Shown here: positions 1-6,448 of the stretch, piece by piece | Numbering within the stretch: the stretch's first letter is position 1 | Layout: every line of letters begins with the position of its first letter | Program-made: the position numbers and the translations under genes | The notes under the pieces: generated by a model | What the model saw: only the letters and a program-made list of their open reading frames with translations | Database searches by the model: none | What the model was told of the DNA's origin: nothing | Assembly (NCBI GenBank): GCA_002084865.1 | Contig: NBMG01000073.1 | Coordinates: forward strand, 1 to 9,901 | Reading direction: 5' to 3' | Source: Candidatus Atribacteria bacterium 4572_76 | Lineage (GTDB): Bacteria > Atribacterota > Phoenicimicrobiia > Phoenicimicrobiales > Phoenicimicrobiaceae | DNA length: 9,901 bases

Positions 1-171
1 AAGATGGTATTAAAAACAGGAATGCATCCCGCTTTGTTAAAGGATGCTGTAACTACTCCAGCGGGAGTTACGGTAGATGGATTGATGGAATTAGAAGATG
101 GAGGAATAAGGGTAGCTCTCATTAAGGCAATAAGCCGAGCAACAGAAAAATCTAAGGAAATTTCTCGATAA
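1..171 (+). CDS. proC: Pyrroline-5-carboxylate reductase, C-terminal end (partial)
   Basis: Frame 1 is open from the window edge to a TAA at 169-171, giving the last 56 residues of a protein whose start lies outside. The peptide contains HPALLKDAVTTPAGVT followed by GLMELEDGGIRVALIKAI, which matches the C-terminal dimerisation domain of ProC (HPAxLKDxVTSPGGTT, then GxxxLExGGxRxALxxAVxAAxxR). ProC reduces pyrroline-5-carboxylate to proline with NAD(P)H in the cytosol. The next gene begins 29 bases later on the same strand, so co-transcription is possible, but no functional link to the one-carbon genes is evident. The N-terminal Rossmann domain cannot be checked. Confidence 0.85.
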   Translation, partial: KMVLKTGMHPALLKDAVTTPAGVTVDGLMELEDGGIRVALIKAISRATEKSKEISR

Positions 172-200
172 AAAGGTATTTAATGAGAGAGAGATAACTT

Positions 201-836
201 ATGGTAGAGTTAAAGGAATTACAAGAGGCCCTATTTCAAGGCAATATTTTAAAAGTAAAGAAGATTACCCAGAGGGCTTTATGGGAGAAAATAGAACCTA
301 AGGAAATTTTGGAGCAGGGTTTAATTAAGGGGATGGCTATTGTCGGGGAAAAATTCAAGAATAATGAAATTTTTCTTCCCGAAGTATTATTAGCTTCTCA
401 GGCAATGTATGGAGGTTTAGAATTACTTCAGCCCATGCTAATAAAAGGTGGGATAAAGGCCGTGGGTAAAGTAGTAATAGGTACTGTCAAGGGTGATTTA
501 CACGATATTGGCAAGAATTTGGTAGCCATGATGTTGAGAGGGGGAGGATTTGAAGTTATAGATTTAGGAATAGATGTCTCTCCTGAAAAATTTTTAGTGG
601 CCACCCAAGAACACAAACCTGATATTGTAGGTATATCTGCTTTACTAACTCCCACTATGATTGGTATGGCGGACGTGATAATTGCTTTAAAAAGAGTAGA
701 TTTAAGAGGTAGAGTTAAAGTAATGATAGGAGGGGCTCCGGTTACCCAGGAATTTGCCGATGAAATTGGGGCAGAGGGATATGCTCCCGATGCTGCCTCG
801 GCAGTAGATAAGGCAAGAGAGCTATTGAAAATTTAA
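201..836 (+). CDS. Methyltransferase cognate corrinoid protein (B12-binding)
   Basis: This 211-residue protein has the full two-domain layout of the MtbC/MttC/MtmC-type corrinoid proteins and of the B12 module of MetH. An N-terminal helical cap covers about residues 1-88 and a Rossmann-like B12 domain covers about 89-211. The cobalamin motif DxHxxG is seen as GDLHDIG, with D99, H101 (expected lower cobalt ligand) and G104. It is followed by GISALLTPTM (S146, the usual SxL position) and the MIGGAPV loop (G177-G178). It should carry a methyl group on cobalt between methyltransferases. The adjacent methyl-THF methyltransferase gene (14 bases downstream) is the obvious partner. The substrate-specific methyltransferase is not in the window, so whether it serves demethylation (e.g. 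methylamines, betaines, aryl ethers) or methionine synthesis is open. The start is supported by a purine-rich GAGAGAGA run upstream. Confidence 0.92.
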   Translation: MVELKELQEALFQGNILKVKKITQRALWEKIEPKEILEQGLIKGMAIVGEKFKNNEIFLPEVLLASQAMYGGLELLQPMLIKGGIKAVGKVVIGTVKGDLHDIGKNLVAMMLRGGGFEVIDLGIDVSPEKFLVATQEHKPDIVGISALLTPTMIGMADVIIALKRVDLRGRVKVMIGGAPVTQEFADEIGAEGYAPDAASAVDKARELLKI

Positions 837-850
837 GGGGATAATTTGAA

Positions 851-1651
851 ATGTTGATTATTGGAGAAAAGATAAATTCCAGCCGAAAAGATATTAAAGA
901 GATGGTGAAAAACAAGAATAAAGAGTTTATTCAAGAATTAGCCCAAAAACAGGTTGAAGGCGGAGCCCAAATGTTGGATTTAAATATCGGGACAATTAGA
1001 AAGGGCGAACCGGAAGATATGAAATGGTTGGTAAAGACAGTTCAAGAAGCAGTGGATGTTCCTTTATGTATAGATAGTCCTAACCATGAAGCTATAGAAG
1101 CGGGGTTAGAAGTTTATGATTGGCGCAAAGGCAAGGCTTTGATTAATTCAGTAACAGCAGAGAGAGAAAAAATGGAGTTGATCTTCCCCTTGGTTAAAAA
1201 ATATAAGTGTTCGGTGGTAGCCCTTACTATGGATGAACGGGGTATTCCCCAGGATTCAAAAGAGAGATTTAAAATTGCTGACGAATTAATAAGGGCACTT
1301 ATTAATAAAGGGATTCCTACGGAAGATATATATATTGATCCTTTAACTTTGCCGGTCAGTGCCAATATTCAAAATTCCAACACTGTTCTGGAGACTTTAA
1401 AAAGAATTAAGGATTCACATCCCGAAGTAAAAACAATTATAGGGTTAAGCAATATCTCCTACGGATTACCGGAAAGAAGATTGCTTAATCAAAGTTTTGT
1501 GGTTTTGGCAGTGGCATATGGTCTTGATGCGGTAATATTAGATTCCACTGATCAGAAGATAATGGCCTTAATCAAAGCAACCAATCTTTTATTGGGTAAA
1601 GATGAATTTTGCGGGCAATATCTTAAAGCCTTCCGAGAAGGAAAATTATAA
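851..1651 (+). CDS. Methyltetrahydrofolate:corrinoid methyltransferase (AcsE/MtvA-like)
   Basis: This 266-residue single-domain pterin-binding TIM barrel has the usual AcsE length (about 262-270) and no gap. Visible motifs are MLIIGEKIN at the N terminus, DLNIG (43-47), CIDSPN (73-78, D75), INSVTAE (98-104), YIDPLTLPVS (161-170, D163), GLSNISYGLP (198-207, N201) and GLDAVILDSTD (224-234). These match the methyl-THF binding and acid-base residues known for AcsE and for the folate domain of MetH. The enzyme should move the N5-methyl group between methyl-THF and a cob(I)alamin protein, most likely the product of the preceding gene. AAGGGG ends 11 bases before the ATG and overlaps the upstream stop region. 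The direction of flow (into or out of folate) cannot be read from sequence. The stop codon lies inside the left arm of a long hairpin. Confidence 0.92.
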   Translation: MLIIGEKINSSRKDIKEMVKNKNKEFIQELAQKQVEGGAQMLDLNIGTIRKGEPEDMKWLVKTVQEAVDVPLCIDSPNHEAIEAGLEVYDWRKGKALINSVTAEREKMELIFPLVKKYKCSVVALTMDERGIPQDSKERFKIADELIRALINKGIPTEDIYIDPLTLPVSANIQNSNTVLETLKRIKDSHPEVKTIIGLSNISYGLPERRLLNQSFVVLAVAYGLDAVILDSTDQKIMALIKATNLLLGKDEFCGQYLKAFREGKL

Positions 1652-1684
1652 AGGAACAGGGGACGGTTCTCTGTTCCTTTATAA
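1646..1684. repeat. Palindromic hairpin element after the methyltransferase gene
   Basis: Arms 1646-1659 and 1671-1684 are a perfect 14-bp inverted repeat (core AAGGAACAG / CTGTTCCTT) around an 11-base centre, GGGACGGTTCT. The left arm overlaps the stop codon of the preceding gene. The downstream arm is followed by AAAGGGAG rather than a T-run, so it is not a canonical Rho-independent terminator. The core resembles a dispersed palindrome I recall from many anaerobe genomes, which suggests a REP-type repeat. As RNA it could still act as a 3'-end stabiliser or attenuator between this gene and metF. Confidence 0.7.
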
Positions 1685-1735
1685 AAAGGGAGATTGTAAT
1701 TTTAGCTAAAGCAAAGAAAGGCAGATATAAAGTCA

Positions 1736-2194
1736 ATGAATTTAAGAGAAAAATTAGCAGCGAATAAATTTGTAGTAACGGTGGAATTAGATCCCCCGAA
1801 AACTTTAAATTTAGATAAAATTTTAAGAGAAGTAAATAGTACTAATTTCAAAAAATTAGTGGATGCGGTAAATGTTACTGATTGTCCTTTAGCTAAGTTG
1901 AGGATGAGTCCCATTGCTCTTTCTCATATTATCCAAGAAAAAGTTGGATTAGAGGCAATCTTTCATATAACTTGTCGAGATAGGAATTTGTTGGGCTTGC
2001 AGGCAGAGCTTTTAGGAGCGTCTGCTTTAGGGGTAAAAAATATTTTAGCTTTAACCGGAGATCCTCCCGAGATGGGGGACTATGTTAGGGCAACCGGTGT
2101 TTATGATGTAGATTCTATCGGGTTAACAAAGATGATAAATGGCTTAAATAATGGATACAAATATGTGCAGTTAATCCTACTGCTTCGGATTTAA
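1736..2194 (+). pseudogene. metF: Methylenetetrahydrofolate reductase, 5' part (interrupted)
   Basis: Residues 1-140 match the N-terminal half of MetF. TVELDPPK (15-22) has E17 in the place of the catalytic Glu of E. coli MetF. NVTDCPLAKLRMSPIA, TCRDRN (79-84), and ALTGDPP (105-111), with D109 in the place of the flavin-contacting Asp, also match, as does GVYDVDSIGL (121-130). MetF reduces methylene-THF to methyl-THF with FADH2, supplying the neighbouring methyltransferase. After GLNNG (residue 140, about 2155) the family continues with roughly 18 residues of the type DLAGNxxxxxTDFFIG before AVNP. Here only about 11 bases remain and the frame changes, so this frame ends in an unrelated tail (YKYVQLILLLRI). 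The start ATG has an in-frame stop upstream at 1703-1705 and only a weak ribosome binding site. The break is either a real deletion or an assembly error. Confidence 0.85.
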
Positions 2195-2616
2195 AAAAGG
2201 AGGTAGAGCGATTTGAGGAAAAAGTATCCGCTGGGACACACTTTGTTCAAACTCAACCTATTTATGATTTAGGGCAGTTAGAGAAATTTTTAAAATTTAC
2301 TACTCATATTAATATACCAAAAATTATTGGAATTATGCCTCTAAAGAGTTACAAAATGGTTGAATATTTAAATAAAAATTTACCAGGCATCTTTATTCCT
2401 ACCAGAGTAAAAGAAAGAATGAAAGGAAAGGATGTAGGGGAGGGAATAAAAATATCCCGAGAACTTATTGATAAGATAAACAAATATAAAGAAGTAGCTG
2501 GAATTCATATATTCCCTCTACGAGATATGAATTTAGTCTGCCTTCACGTTTCCATGGGAATGACTGAGGTAGGGGCACGATGCATCGTGCCTATGGGAAA
2601 AACAAAAGAAAAGTAG
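2167..2616 (+). pseudogene. metF: Methylenetetrahydrofolate reductase, 3' part (frame shifted, repeat-derived tail)
   Basis: In frame 1, homology resumes at AVNPTASDLKKEVERFEEK (from 2167) and continues through HFVQTQPIYD, PKIIGIMPLKSYKM, the PGIFIPTRVKERM segment and the GIKISRELIDKI helix. These are the second half of the MetF barrel, including the FxQTQ(P/V)xxD folate/NADH region. The 5' part is in frame 2, so about 3n+1 bases are missing between about 2156 and 2166. Counting from family length, roughly 43 bases are gone. The C terminus is abnormal: after VAGIHI the family usually has a GWEEKVPEIL-type ending. Here the protein runs into EVGARCIVPMGKTKEK, encoded by a palindromic repeat, and its stop codon overlaps a second palindrome. 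There is no start codon of its own with a ribosome binding site. A first in-frame ATG at 2335 would leave only 93 residues. Confidence 0.8.
2574..2591. repeat. 18-bp perfect palindrome inside the metF 3' end (REP-like, copy 1a)
   Basis: GGCACGATGCATCGTGCC equals its own reverse complement. The same 18 bases recur at 6368-6385. Here the palindrome lies inside the metF reading frame and encodes GARCIVP. A short A-rich spacer separates it from the related palindrome at 2616-2638, the same arrangement seen at 6367-6448. The pattern suggests a short mobile repeat of the REP/REPIN type. No transposase gene is present in the window. Confidence 0.8.
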
Positions 2617-2638
2617 AAGCACGGCGTGCCGTGTCTTC
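2616..2638. repeat. Imperfect palindrome after metF (REP-like, copy 1b)
   Basis: Left arm GAAGCACGGC (2616-2625) pairs with right arm GCCGTGTCTTC (2628-2638), with one bulged T and a two-base centre. The left arm starts on the last base of the metF stop codon. The GCACG/CGTGC core relates it to the palindrome 25 bases upstream. No T-run follows (TTGTGCTAACC), so a terminator role is not supported. The remaining bases up to 2692 are AT-rich leader without a clear promoter. Confidence 0.6.
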
Positions 2639-2692
2639 TTGTGCTAACCAATTAACTAATACTAACGAATTGAAATAAAAAAGACGAGAGAC

Positions 2693-3379
2693 ATGAAGAT
2701 AATAAAAGATATTAAATTAAATATAGACGAAGAGGAAGTATTACGCTATCAAGGATATAGCAAAAAAAAGGTTAAAACTCCCAATCAAAATATTTTACAG
2801 ATTATCGAAGAAGAGATTAATCGAGGTTATAGTCTTTTTGAGCCGCAGGGGATTTATTCCTTGATTAAAATTGTTAGCTTTGCATCAAAAGGGATTAATT
2901 TAGAAAATGGACTGACTTTTAAATTCCCCAAATCAGTAATTAACCAATTAAAAGGTGCAAACCATTTGATTATAGGAGTGGTTACTATAGGAGATTTTTT
3001 AGAAAAGAAAATTTCTGAATTGTTCTCTCAAGGAGAATATTCTAGGGCATTAGCTTTAGATGCAGTAGGGACTGTAGCAGTCGAAGACTTTAGTCGGGAA
3101 GTTAGAAAATTAGCCCGTCAAGAAGCAAAAGAACAGGACTTTAAAACAAGTAGGCATTTTTCTCCCGGTTATAGTGATTGGGAAGTATCTCAACAAGAGA
3201 TCATCTTTAAAAGTATTCCCGCTGATAATATTGGAGTAAAGCTAACCAAAGGCTACATGATGGTACCTCAAAAGTCGTTATCCTGGACAATAGGAGTAGG
3301 CAAAGAAATAATTACTTCTTCCGAAGAAGATAATAACTGCGGAAACTGCCAGTTTAAGTATTGTAATTACAAATTTTAA
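2693..3379 (+). CDS. Stand-alone MetH-type activation domain protein (corrinoid reactivation)
   Basis: This 228-residue protein resembles the cobalamin-dependent methionine synthase activation domain (Met_synt_B12 family) as a separate polypeptide. A conserved middle block, ALALDAVGTVAVEDF (119-133), is followed by RHFSPGYSDWEVSQQ (154-168), the counterpart of the AdoMet-binding RxxxGY signature. IGVKLTKGYMMVPQKSLSWTIGVG (180-203) matches the strand and loop that follow in the family. In MetH this domain uses AdoMet and an electron donor to rescue the oxidised cob(II)alamin state. Here it probably serves the corrinoid protein encoded upstream. The C terminus carries three cysteines, C216, C219 and C224 (CxxCxxxxC), which could bind metal or an Fe-S centre; this is inference. 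The ATG is preceded by the purine-rich GACGAGAGAC. The gene sits 76 bases after the broken metF and 24 bases before leuC. Confidence 0.85.
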   Translation: MKIIKDIKLNIDEEEVLRYQGYSKKKVKTPNQNILQIIEEEINRGYSLFEPQGIYSLIKIVSFASKGINLENGLTFKFPKSVINQLKGANHLIIGVVTIGDFLEKKISELFSQGEYSRALALDAVGTVAVEDFSREVRKLARQEAKEQDFKTSRHFSPGYSDWEVSQQEIIFKSIPADNIGVKLTKGYMMVPQKSLSWTIGVGKEIITSSEEDNNCGNCQFKYCNYKF

Positions 3380-3403
3380 ATTTCGTTAGACAAGGAGAAA
3401 ATA

Positions 3404-4666
3404 ATGGCAAAAACAATTGTAGAAAAAATACTTTCATCCCATACAGGTACAGATAACTTTGAAATAGGAGATATAATTAAAGCTCGGGTTGACTTTGCCT
3501 TTGCCAATGATATCACCGCTCCGATTGCTATAAAATACTTTAAAGAAAGTGGAGCAAGGCAGGTATTTGATAAAAAGAGAATTGGTCTGATACCAGATCA
3601 TTTTGCTCCCAATAAAGATATAAAATCCGCCGAACAGTGTAAATTATTAAAAGAATTTGCCCGAGAATATGAAATAGAGAATTATTTTGAGATAGGAAAG
3701 ATGGGGGTAGAACATGCCCTCCTGCCGGAAAAAGGGTTGGTTCTTCCCGGAGATGTGGTAGTGGGGGCAGATTCTCATACCGATACTTCCGGGGCCTTAG
3801 GTACCTTTGCCATCGGAGTGGGCAGTACTGACTTAGCCGCTATTATGGTCCTTGGTGAGGTCTGGCTTAAAGTGCCACCCACCATTAAGTTTATCTATTC
3901 CGGAAAATTAGATAAATGGGTAAGCGGCAAAGATTTAATCTTATACACCATTTCCCAGATCGGGGTAGATGGAGCCAATTATAAGGTGATGGAATTTAGC
4001 GGAGAGACAATTAAAGGTCTTTCTATGGATAACCGCTTTACTATGTGTAATATGGCCATTGAAGCAGGGGCAAAGACCGGGATTATCGAACCAGATGAGC
4101 TTACTTTGGAATATCTGAAAGGACGTGCCCAAAGACCTTATCAGACCTACAATAGTGACCCCGATGCCCATTACGAAAAGATTATAGAGATTGATGTTAG
4201 TAAAATTGAACCCCAGGTGGCTTTCCCTCATCTGCCGGAAAATGCTAAACCGATTAGTGAAGTAGGTAATGTTAAAATTGACCAGTCAATCATCGGTTCC
4301 TGTACCAACGGCAGGATAGAAGATTTGCGTATAGCTGCCCAAATCTTAAAAGGGCAGCAAATTCATCCTGAAGTCAGATTGATTGTCATCCCCGCTACTC
4401 AAGATGTTTACCTGCAAGCCCTTCGGGAAGGATTAATTGATATATTTATCTCTTCCGGTGCCGCGGTAAGTACTCCTACCTGTGGTCCCTGTTTAGGTGG
4501 TTATATGGGTATCTTGGCTAAAGGAGAAAGAGCCATCTCAACTACTAACCGGAATTTTGTAGGCAGGATGGGACACCCTGAAAGCGAAGTATATCTGGCC
4601 AGCCCTGCCCTTGCTGCCGCCTCTGCTATTTTAGGCAGAATAGCCAGTCCTGAGGAGGTGAAATAG
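3404..4666 (+). CDS. leuC: 3-isopropylmalate dehydratase large subunit (aconitase family)
   Basis: This 420-residue protein has the length of the short, two-subunit LeuC/HacA type found in clostridia and archaea. Three [4Fe-4S] cysteine ligands are visible: C300 in IGSCTNGR, and C360 and C363 in TPTCGPCLGG. Other family blocks are FANDITAP (33-40), IPDHFAPNKDIKSAEQC (63-79), GADSHTDTSGALG (121-133), GVGSTDLAA (138-146) and the substrate-binding TTNRNFVGRMGH near the C terminus. With LeuD it should interconvert 2- and 3-isopropylmalate in leucine synthesis. Paralogues acting on homocitrate or methyl-malate derivatives are hard to exclude by sequence. AAGGAG at 3392-3397 lies 6 bases before the ATG. 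The stop codon is followed after one base by leuD, so the two subunits are surely co-translated. The gene is intact. Confidence 0.93.
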   Translation: MAKTIVEKILSSHTGTDNFEIGDIIKARVDFAFANDITAPIAIKYFKESGARQVFDKKRIGLIPDHFAPNKDIKSAEQCKLLKEFAREYEIENYFEIGKMGVEHALLPEKGLVLPGDVVVGADSHTDTSGALGTFAIGVGSTDLAAIMVLGEVWLKVPPTIKFIYSGKLDKWVSGKDLILYTISQIGVDGANYKVMEFSGETIKGLSMDNRFTMCNMAIEAGAKTGIIEPDELTLEYLKGRAQRPYQTYNSDPDAHYEKIIEIDVSKIEPQVAFPHLPENAKPISEVGNVKIDQSIIGSCTNGRIEDLRIAAQILKGQQIHPEVRLIVIPATQDVYLQALREGLIDIFISSGAAVSTPTCGPCLGGYMGILAKGERAISTTNRNFVGRMGHPESEVYLASPALAAASAILGRIASPEEVK

Positions 4667-4667
4667 G

Positions 4668-5177
4668 ATGATAATTAAAGGCAAAGTTTGGAAATTTAAA
4701 GACAATATCGATACCGATGTAATTATCCCTGCCCGTTATCTTAATACTTCTGATCCCAAAGAATTAGCTCTGCATTGCATGGAAGACTACGATTCTGAAT
4801 TTGCAAAAAAGATGGACCAGGGAGATATTGTAGTAGCCGGCAGAAATTTTGGCTGTGGGAGTTCCCGCGAACATGCCCCCATTGCCTTAAAAGCAGCAGG
4901 AGTATCCTGCATTATAGCAAAATCTTTTGCCCGAATCTTTTTTAGGAATGCCATAAACATTGGACTTCCTATCTTTGAATCTGTAGAGGTAGTAAATCAA
5001 TGTTCACCAGGGGATATATTAGAGGTAGAAACCGTACAGGGAGTAATAAAAAATATAAGTGAGGATAAAGTTTATAAAACTAATCCCTTATCGCCCTTTA
5101 TTCAAAATATTATTGCTTTAGGTGGGTTAAGAGAATACGTCAAAGAAGAAGTAAAAAGGAGGAAAATAAATGTATAA
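4668..5177 (+). CDS. leuD: 3-isopropylmalate dehydratase small subunit
   Basis: This 169-residue swivel domain of the aconitase family is full length for LeuD. The motifs DNIDTDVIIPARYLNT (12-27), GRNFGCGSSREHAP (58-71) and AKSFARIFFRNAINIG are all present. The loop YLNT (24-27) occupies the position that discriminates substrates in methanogen homologues. YLNT is common in bacterial LeuD as far as I recall, so leucine synthesis remains the first guess, with homoaconitase-like activity possible. A strong ribosome binding site, GAGGAGGTG (4652-4660), lies inside the end of leuC, 7 bases before the ATG. The 3' end overlaps the next gene by 8 bases (ATGTATAA), which indicates translational coupling. 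LeuD binds LeuC to form the active cytosolic enzyme. Confidence 0.93.
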   Translation: MIIKGKVWKFKDNIDTDVIIPARYLNTSDPKELALHCMEDYDSEFAKKMDQGDIVVAGRNFGCGSSREHAPIALKAAGVSCIIAKSFARIFFRNAINIGLPIFESVEVVNQCSPGDILEVETVQGVIKNISEDKVYKTNPLSPFIQNIIALGGLREYVKEEVKRRKINV

Positions 5178-6306
5178 CATAGCTTTAATTCCTGGTGATG
5201 GAATAGGTGCTGAAATAATCAGAGAAGGCAAGAAGGTAATAGAAGCAGCTTCTTATAAATTTGGAATAGAAATTAAATGGAACGAATATCCCTTTGGAGC
5301 CGAACATTACCTAAAGACCGGGGAATTATTACCCGATAGTGCCTTAAAAGAGATTGAAGATATGGATGCTATCTATCTGGGAGCCGTCGGTGACCCCCGG
5401 GTAAAACCGGGCATCTTAGAAAAAGAAATACTACTAAAAGCCAGATTTTATTTCGACCAGTACATTAATCTGCGTCCCATCAGATTGTATAAAGGGGTTC
5501 CTTGCCCTTTGAAAGATAAAAACCCGGAAGACATTAATTTTTATGTAGTTAGAGAAAATACTGAAGATTTTTACGTAGGAATCGGAGGGAGATTTAAGGC
5601 GAAAACTCACCAAGATAATTTAGAAGTATTAAGAAAATTGTATAAAACTAAAATTAAAGTAAGTTTTAATTTAGAACAAGAAGAAGAAATAGCCTATCAA
5701 ATCGGTTTAATTAGTAAATCAGGAACTCAAAGGGTAATGAAATATGCCTTTGAGTTAGCCAAGAAAAAAGGAATGAATCGAGTAACTTCAGTAGACAAGG
5801 CCAATGTTTTGACTAATATCTATGGATTATGGCGAGATGTTTTCAAAGAAATATCCATTCAATATCCTGATATTGAAACTGAATTTACCTTTGTAGATGC
5901 TATTACCATGTGGTTTGTAAGAAAACCTGAATGGTTTAAAGTGGTAGTTACTCCTAATATGTTCGGGGATATTATTACTGATTTGGGAGCGATGATTCAG
6001 GGTGGATTGGGCATTGCTGCCGGAGGAAATATAAACCCCGAAGGTATTTCAATGTTCGAGCCCATACATGGTTCTGCTCCCAAATATAAAGGTAAATCTA
6101 TAGCTAATCCAATTGCTACCATACTGGCCGGTGCTATGATGTTGGACTGTTTAGGAGAAGCAAAAATTGCTCAAGCCATTGAGGATGCGTTAGAAAAGGT
6201 GTTAAGCGAAGGAAAAGTAAGATCCCATGATTTAGGAGGAGATTCTTCTACTATTGAAGTAGGTGATGAGGTAGTTAGAAAACTCAAAGAAGTAAATATT
6301 AAATGA
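5170..6306 (+). CDS. leuB: Isocitrate/isopropylmalate dehydrogenase family (probable 3-isopropylmalate dehydrogenase)
   Basis: This 378-residue beta-decarboxylating dehydrogenase has IPGDGIGAE (7-15), an arginine series around ARFYFDQYINLRP (R92, R102), VVRENTEDFYVG (127-137), VDKANVL (208-214, K210), FVDAITMW, and FGDIITDLGAM (265-275, D267 and D271, metal and substrate). The NAD-binding EPIHGSAP loop (297-304) is followed by NPIA. The expected reaction is NAD- and Mg-dependent oxidation and decarboxylation of 3-isopropylmalate after LeuCD. Between GIGGR (137-141) and KYAFELA (191-197) it is about 20 residues longer than the common LeuB form as I recall it. That subtype is often labelled only as isocitrate/isopropylmalate dehydrogenase, so the substrate is less certain than the fold. 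AAAGGAGG (5155-5162) is an excellent ribosome binding site, and the start overlaps the end of leuD by 8 bases. The gene is intact. Confidence 0.85.
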   Translation: MYNIALIPGDGIGAEIIREGKKVIEAASYKFGIEIKWNEYPFGAEHYLKTGELLPDSALKEIEDMDAIYLGAVGDPRVKPGILEKEILLKARFYFDQYINLRPIRLYKGVPCPLKDKNPEDINFYVVRENTEDFYVGIGGRFKAKTHQDNLEVLRKLYKTKIKVSFNLEQEEEIAYQIGLISKSGTQRVMKYAFELAKKKGMNRVTSVDKANVLTNIYGLWRDVFKEISIQYPDIETEFTFVDAITMWFVRKPEWFKVVVTPNMFGDIITDLGAMIQGGLGIAAGGNINPEGISMFEPIHGSAPKYKGKSIANPIATILAGAMMLDCLGEAKIAQAIEDALEKVLSEGKVRSHDLGGDSSTIEVGDEVVRKLKEVNIK

Positions 6307-6366
6307 TTTTAAATTATATTTATTAGCTATACTATGATTACAACCTAAAATATAATATAGATACAA

Positions 6367-6386
6367 GGGCACGATGCATCGTGCCC
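6367..6386. repeat. 20-bp perfect palindrome (REP-like, copy 2a)
   Basis: GGGCACGATGCATCGTGCCC is self-complementary and contains the same 18-bp core found at 2574-2591 in the metF 3' end. It is followed by an A-rich spacer (ACAGAAAAAATAGG) and then by the larger palindrome at 6401-6448. This repeats the two-palindrome arrangement seen after metF. Confidence 0.85.
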
Positions 6387-6400
6387 ACAGAAAAAATAGG

Positions 6401-6448
6401 TAACAATATTGCGAGGACACAATCCATTGTGCCCTCGCAATATTGTTA
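6401..6448. repeat. 48-bp near-perfect palindrome (REP-like, copy 2b)
   Basis: Arms 6401-6423 and 6426-6448 are 23 bases each with a single mismatch, separated by CC. The inner part, GGACACAATCCATTGTGCCC (6414-6433), is a diverged copy of the neighbouring 20-bp palindrome, with 16 of 20 bases identical. Two of the four differences form an A-T for G-C pair exchange that preserves pairing. The outer arms (TAACAATATTGCGA and its complement) are absent from the other copies. The hairpin would be very stable, but a T-run does not follow, so a terminator is not claimed. Confidence 0.8.

Noticed and set aside
428..655. Minus-strand open frame of 75 codons
   Set aside because: It lies wholly inside the corrinoid protein gene, antisense to the conserved B12 domain, with no family resemblance.
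1114..1914. Two minus-strand open frames (1114-1365 and 1702-1914)
   Set aside because: Both are antisense to well-recognised genes (methyltransferase and metF) and show no motif or ribosome binding site.
3941..4231. Minus-strand open frame of 96 codons
   Set aside because: Shadow of leuC, which is complete and clearly coding in this stretch.
6351..6356. TATAAT as a -10 box after leuB
   Set aside because: No -35-like hexamer lies 16-18 bases upstream, and no gene follows at a suitable distance; the DNA here is simply AT-rich.
6232..6420. Minus-strand open frame of 62 codons
   Set aside because: It runs from the repeat region into leuB. Its only notable peptide, ARCIVP, comes from the palindrome being readable on both strands.
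6401..6448. Rho-independent terminator for the leu operon
   Set aside because: The stem is long and stable, but no T-run follows on the + strand (TAATTATAACC), and the copy near metF is not at an operon end.
6367..6448. CRISPR array
   Set aside because: There are only two related palindromes of unequal length with one short spacer; there is no regular repeat-spacer series and no cas gene.
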